From an uncultured Lachnospiraceae bacterium (GTDB lineage: Bacteria > Bacillota > Clostridia > Lachnospirales > Lachnospiraceae), in contig CAMUXE010000001.1 of the NCBI GenBank assembly GCA_947164605.1, positions 62,001 to 126,000 of the forward strand: a stretch of DNA of 64,000 nucleotides, written 5' to 3'. Below the pieces are notes generated by a model. It had not been told where the DNA came from, searched no databases, and was given only the letters and a program-made list of their open reading frames with translations. Shown in pieces: positions 60,043 to 64,000 of this stretch (positions are counted from its first letter, which is position 1; each line of letters begins with the position of its first letter). Both the position numbers and the translations under genes were made by a program.

Positions 60043-61086
60043 GGAATCAATTGAATCATAGGTGACTAAATCCTTTCCAATTTCGAAATATTCACCAATT
60101 TCCTTCTGATAATTTGTCAGCAAAAATCCGCCACAGCCCAACACATCAAATACCCTCAGCGAAATTCCCGATCTTATGGATTTAGCTGTGATATTTAAAT
60201 TAATCTTTGATTCATGAAAAATCAAAGGCATCTCTTCATGAGATTTTGCAAAGCCCCTATTTCTGATATTTGGCATGCCAGAAGTGTCCGAACCCGTGTA
60301 AAAATCCACCTCAAAATTATCTGACAAAAGTTTCAAAGCTCTAAGCCTCTCCTGTTCTGCCACCTTGACTGAAATATAGAGCTGAGCAACCACCGCTCTG
60401 TAATTCTCATCACAATTCTCAGGAAACCTGTAAGAGCCGGGTGTCGAGTCCAAAAAGCGCGCGGCAAATTCATCGCTTATATGTTCTTCTATGAAATTAT
60501 AACCATATACTCCCAGCTGAGCCTCTATAAGTCCATTGCAGAAGCCCCTGTCATAATCTGACAATTTTGCCCTGTTGTATGGGCATTTTTCCTGATAGGT
60601 AGAGCCCACAAAGGAAATCTGGCTCTTATATTTTTGTCTCAAAACAGGTGATGCCTGAGCTATAAACTTGTCAGTTCTCTCAGTATTAGCGCAGAGAGGA
60701 AGGTGAAAAACCCCGCTTGGATTCTTAGGACTAAACTCCTTATAAAGCTCCTCATCAAAAAGAAAGACTCTGTTATATTCCCTCTTAATTGAATTTGAAT
60801 ATAGCTCCAAAACCGGGCTATCTACAATCAAAGAAATATATCTAACTTTTATTATCTGACACAATTCAGCTATCCAAGGGAAAAAATTAATGGTAAAAAT
60901 AAATGCGTAATTATTCTTATCCACCCACTTTCTCATCAAGGCCAAGCCATCAGACGGAGTCAATTCCTTATTGTAAATCTCAGCTCTCTCCTCATCCACC
61001 TTGATTCCCAGCCTCTTTAGTGAATCAATCACATCATCCTCGCATATACTTCCATATCTGTATATCAGAACTCTCATCTCGTCCAT
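59902..61086 (-). CDS. CgeB/DUF3880-type glycosyltransferase
   Basis: Paralogue of the protein at 58206. The 394-residue product starts at the ATG 61086 (GAGG five bases upstream), giving MDEMRVLIYRYGSICEDDVIDSL. It shows FTINFFPWIAELCQ, ISLIVDSPVLELYSNS and the C-terminal FHESKINLNITAKSIRSGISLRVFDVLGCGGFLL. It would act on a surface glycan with an unknown sugar. The stop overlaps the DUF4422 remnant on the plus strand. Upstream in the same transcript lie the LicD genes. Confidence 0.88.
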   Translation of the reverse strand: MDEMRVLIYRYGSICEDDVIDSLKRLGIKVDEERAEIYNKELTPSDGLALMRKWVDKNNYAFIFTINFFPWIAELCQIIKVRYISLIVDSPVLELYSNSIKREYNRVFLFDEELYKEFSPKNPSGVFHLPLCANTERTDKFIAQASPVLRQKYKSQISFVGSTYQEKCPYNRAKLSDYDRGFCNGLIEAQLGVYGYNFIEEHISDEFAARFLDSTPGSYRFPENCDENYRAVVAQLYISVKVAEQERLRALKLLSDNFEVDFYTGSDTSGMPNIRNRGFAKSHEEMPLIFHESKINLNITAKSIRSGISLRVFDVLGCGGFLLTNYQKEIGEYFEIGKDLVTYDSIDSLKEICQYYLAHDDEREEIARHGYETVKKYHTYDVRMLQIIDAAFKN

Positions 61087-61142
61087 AAAAACCTCATTAT
61101 TATCTATAGGCATCATAATTTATGGCAATTAAGCCCTAAAAC

Positions 61143-62111
61143 CTAACTCCACATTTGATCCACATCATCACAATTAAGCCCCAAATACTGTCTTCTCTTG
61201 ATTTCCTGGGCCTTAAAAAATGGATATTCATGGTTAGTGGTAAACTTCCTAATTGTCATATAATCGCCAAATTCAAATTCCAAAAGCTTCTGGTAGCCTG
61301 CCGGCGCCTCAAGGAATATATGCTCAAATGGCAATGTCACCGTCTTTTCGAACCATTCAGTCTTCTTAAACATCCTAGACAAGTCTGAAGTATCCAGATT
61401 AATTCCCGATGAAAATTGAATAAAAGTACAGCGCTCGCAATCCTCATCAGCATAAAGGCCAGCAACTCTTGCCTCCAAAAACTTTAATTCATCTCTGGTC
61501 TTCTCGTAGCTATCCCTGCTGATACTGACCCCGCAAAGTTCTTCCACCTGCGTCAAATGTTCCTCAAGCTCCCCATCCTTGGCTAAGCGGTCATAATTAA
61601 AAAGGACAAAATATACTATATTGTAAAGTAAAAGGAATTCTTTTAGCTCCTCATCGTCATCAGGCAGCTTATCGATAGGATATATGTCAATTCCACACAC
61701 GTATGGCAGGTCATAAAACTGGCGGCTAATTTCTTGATCTGATGCAGATCCTACATCTATTCTAGACCTGTTGGCAATCGCTGCATTGGCCGTATTATGA
61801 CCTTTTTGAGTATATATGCTGTTAACCACATAAGGCTCTGGCAACTCTTTAGCAAGAATCCTCATCAAGGGTTCAAAGTCTTTCCTCATGACACTGATAT
61901 CTATATCATCGTCCCAAGGAATAAATCCACCATGTCTCACAGCCCCCAAAAGACTGCCACAATCCAAATAATATTTAATGCCATATTTTCTGCATATCTT
62001 CGCAACCTTATTTAAGACAGCCATGGAAATTGCCCAAGCCTTCTTCATATCAGAAGAAATCTTAAATCCACATCTTATTTCTTCATTTAAAAAAGCAGCC
62101 AAGTCTTCCAT
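61143..62111 (-). CDS. LicD-family phosphotransferase
   Basis: LicD/Fukutin-type nucleotidyltransferase-fold protein that attaches phosphocholine or similar groups to glycans. The core motif DCGSLLGAVRHGGFIPWDDD lies at residues 50-69 with the three acidic metal ligands, followed by DISVMRKDF. Length 322 residues. It follows the LicD gene at 62133 by 21 bases. No choline kinase or licC gene is in the window, so the donor is unknown. Confidence 0.92.
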   Translation of the reverse strand: MEDLAAFLNEEIRCGFKISSDMKKAWAISMAVLNKVAKICRKYGIKYYLDCGSLLGAVRHGGFIPWDDDIDISVMRKDFEPLMRILAKELPEPYVVNSIYTQKGHNTANAAIANRSRIDVGSASDQEISRQFYDLPYVCGIDIYPIDKLPDDDEELKEFLLLYNIVYFVLFNYDRLAKDGELEEHLTQVEELCGVSISRDSYEKTRDELKFLEARVAGLYADEDCERCTFIQFSSGINLDTSDLSRMFKKTEWFEKTVTLPFEHIFLEAPAGYQKLLEFEFGDYMTIRKFTTNHEYPFFKAQEIKRRQYLGLNCDDVDQMWS

Positions 62112-62132
62112 AATCTAAAATATACTCCTTCA

Positions 62133-63080
62133 TCAAAGGCCTAATATACGCTCTCTCTCAGCTTTCTGATCCTTATAAAAAGGATAATCATGTCCACCAG
62201 AAATTCTTTTTTTCACCATATAATCCCCAAATTCAGCCTTCAATATTGAATCATAAGCACTAGGGATTTTTATATCAACATACTCAAACTTGTGAGTCTC
62301 AGTTTTTTCAAACCATTTTGTCTCTTTAGTCATCGACATAGGATCAAAGCCTTCCAAAAGCTGCCTTTCCCCTATATCCTGCATAAGGGCGCACCTTTGG
62401 CAATCAAGGTCAGAAAAAGCTCCAGCTATATCAGCCAGCAAAATCCTCAATTCTATCAAAGCCTGTCTATCTCTATCTTGGCTAAAAGTTATGTCACACA
62501 TACTCTCAATCTGAGTCAGCATAGAATCCAACATGCCCGACTTCTTCAAATCCATATACATATATTCTGTGTAATAGACTATATTATACAAGTTAAAGAA
62601 ATTATCTCTAAGTTCTTCATCGTCTGGAATCTTGTCTATAGGGAATATATCGATACCACATCCATATGGCGAGCCATAATACTGCCCAGTGATAAGTTTA
62701 TCTTCCTCACTTCCCAAATCTATACGTCTTCGATTCAAAATCGAGGCACTAGGCATACTGTGAGTTTCCTGGGTATAAATGCTTGCCACCACATAATTAC
62801 CAGGCAATTCACGAGCCAAAATTTCAAGCAAGGGCCTGAAATCCTTCCTCATAACGCTGATATCTATATCATCATCCCAGGGAATATAGCCATCATGCCT
62901 TATGGCTCCAAGCAGAGTTCCATAATCCGCATAATAAGTTATATTATGTCTCTCGCAAACCCGAGCCACATCCATAAGAGTCTTTATAGATGCCGCCCAG
63001 GCCCTCTTCATCTCAGAGACAATCAAAAAATCATCTCTTACTTCATCATTTAAAAAGCCTTCCGGCAGCCTTAATTCCAT
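62133..63080 (-). CDS. LicD-family phosphotransferase
   Basis: Second LicD paralogue, with GTLLGAIRHDGYIPWDDD near residues 54-71 and DISVMRKDF following. I chose the ATG at 63080 over a GTG at 63092 because AGAGTGG lies about nine bases upstream of it; the GTG has no ribosome site. Length 315 residues. It lies 23 bases after the third LicD gene, so the three were probably made by tandem duplication and then diverged. Confidence 0.9.
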   Translation of the reverse strand: MELRLPEGFLNDEVRDDFLIVSEMKRAWAASIKTLMDVARVCERHNITYYADYGTLLGAIRHDGYIPWDDDIDISVMRKDFRPLLEILARELPGNYVVASIYTQETHSMPSASILNRRRIDLGSEEDKLITGQYYGSPYGCGIDIFPIDKIPDDEELRDNFFNLYNIVYYTEYMYMDLKKSGMLDSMLTQIESMCDITFSQDRDRQALIELRILLADIAGAFSDLDCQRCALMQDIGERQLLEGFDPMSMTKETKWFEKTETHKFEYVDIKIPSAYDSILKAEFGDYMVKKRISGGHDYPFYKDQKAERERILGL

Positions 63081-63103
63081 AAGCAAATCCACTCTTTACT
63101 CAA

Positions 63104-64000
63104 TTATTGATCAAAACTATCCATGTTATCTAAAGAAAGGCCTAAATACTTCCTTCTCTTGATTTCCTGCGACTTGTAGATAGGATATGCATGATCCGCA
63201 AGATATTTTCTAGGAGTCATATAGTCTCCATACTCAGACTTAAGAACACCGTCAAAGCCACATGGAAGTTCAATCTGCCCACTTTCAAATTTATGACTTG
63301 TGCTTGTCTCAAACCAGCTTGTCTCCTTAAAAGCCTCATGGTAGTCCTTATCATCTTCAAACTTTAGCTTTCCAATATCTGCCATAACAGCGCAGTATCT
63401 TGTTTGATCCTCAGCAAAAAGACCTGAAACCTTATCGACAAGGAATCTGAGCTCCTTCTTTGTCTTTGCCTTATCCCCTCTAGATATCTTACAATTCAGC
63501 ATCTCCTCAATAGCATCAAGATTTTCATCAATCAAACCATTTGCCTCAATCTTGTCATAAAAATGAGATATAAAGTAGACTGAATCATAAAGCTCTATAA
63601 ATGTATCCCTGAGTTCCTCATCGTCAGGTATGTTATCCAAAGGGAATATATCAACGCCACCAATGTATGGGCATCCAAAAAATTCCTGGCTTATCTCCAT
63701 ATCCTTTTCATTACCAACATCAATAGTAGCCCTGTTCAAAATCGTAGTAAAAGCCTGAACATGGCTATCTTTGGTATAAATGCTGTGAACAACATAATTG
63801 TCAGCAAGTTCTTTATTAAGTATATCAAGCAGCCTGTTATAATCCTTTCTCATGACACTGATATCCATATCGTCATCCCAAGGTATAAAGCCATTATGTC
63901 TCACAGCCCCCAAAAGAGTTCCATAATCCGCAAAGTATTTAATATTATATTTTTTGCAAACCTCAGCCACAGCATCTAAAGTCTTCATGCACGTAGCCCA
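63104..64000 (-). CDS. LicD-family phosphotransferase, partial
   Basis: Third LicD paralogue. An ATG at 63988 opens the frame, but the preceding codons to the window edge (W-A-T-C) continue the alignment with the other two (WAISMAVL and WAASIKTL), so the true start lies beyond 64000. Motif DYGTLLGAVRHNGFIPWDDD is intact with the acidic ligands, and DISVMRKDY follows. Confidence 0.92.
   Translation of the reverse strand, partial: WATCMKTLDAVAEVCKKYNIKYFADYGTLLGAVRHNGFIPWDDDMDISVMRKDYNRLLDILNKELADNYVVHSIYTKDSHVQAFTTILNRATIDVGNEKDMEISQEFFGCPYIGGVDIFPLDNIPDDEELRDTFIELYDSVYFISHFYDKIEANGLIDENLDAIEEMLNCKISRGDKAKTKKELRFLVDKVSGLFAEDQTRYCAVMADIGKLKFEDDKDYHEAFKETSWFETSTSHKFESGQIELPCGFDGVLKSEYGDYMTPRKYLADHAYPIYKSQEIKRRKYLGLSLDNMDSFDQ

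Noticed and set aside
62292-63053. Plus-strand ORF of 253 codons
   Set aside because: Antisense shadow of a LicD gene with intact motifs on the other strand; rich in His and Ile without any family pattern.

Overview
The window is a chromosomal segment from a low-GC anaerobic Firmicute, most likely a member of the Clostridia close to Lachnospiraceae. Evidence for this is the clostridial-style genes (peptidase T, a small 2[4Fe-4S] ferredoxin, DUF1858 and DUF951 proteins, GdpP, an ANTAR regulator beside glnA), strong SD sequences, TTGACA-N17-TATAAT promoters, and an F-type ATPase with a sodium-type c subunit. I saw no rRNA, tRNA, IS element, prophage or CRISPR array. Nearly all genes lie on the minus strand.

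Layout. 1-3606: a class A penicillin-binding protein (cut by the left edge) and a large membrane-anchored protein of unknown function. 3904-5118: peptidase T (plus strand). 5168-12436: complete F1Fo ATP synthase operon (atpZ-atpI-atpBEFHAGDC). 12623-15719: a DUF402 protein, then an operon tsaC / LMW phosphatase / rpiB / dCMP deaminase, an order resembling the ywlC-ywlE-ywlF-atp region of Bacillus. 16246-18343: a MecA-like adaptor with a very long linker, a DUF1858 protein and a ferredoxin. 18515-23864: dnaB-rplI-gdpP and rpsF-ssb-rpsR. 24019-30616: two small proteins, a sirtuin, then a three-gene envelope set (lipoprotein, CpsC-like protein with a giant repeat tail, P-loop-less CpsD-like protein), a GltD-like flavoprotein and a HAD phosphatase. 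30760-35371: pgeF, ANTAR regulator, glnA, pyrG. 35686-37783: a two-gene glycan cassette on the plus strand. 37857-54426: the transcription-translation block rpmG-secE-nusG-rplKA-rplJL-rpoBC-rpsLG-fusA-tuf, with internal promoters and an L10 leader. 55035-64000: a surface-decoration region with a FliD-like protein, a degenerate adenylate-forming enzyme, two CgeB/DUF3880 glycosyltransferases flanking a broken DUF4422 gene, and three LicD-family genes, the last cut by the right edge.

How the parts may work together: most of the window is housekeeping. The accessory signal sits in the CpsC/CpsD-like set (25245-28608), the DUF4422 cassette (35686-37783) and the LicD/glycosyltransferase region (55035-64000). 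The last of these looks like a phosphosubstituted surface or flagellar glycan locus that has been duplicating and decaying. The most unusual points are the c-subunit ion site with two carboxylates, the CpsC/CpsD-like pair in which the kinase lacks a P-loop and the membrane partner carries about 470 cytoplasmic residues, the adenylation-like enzyme without its phosphate loop, and an attenuator-like hairpin ahead of pyrG. All of this was read by eye; no database search was run.
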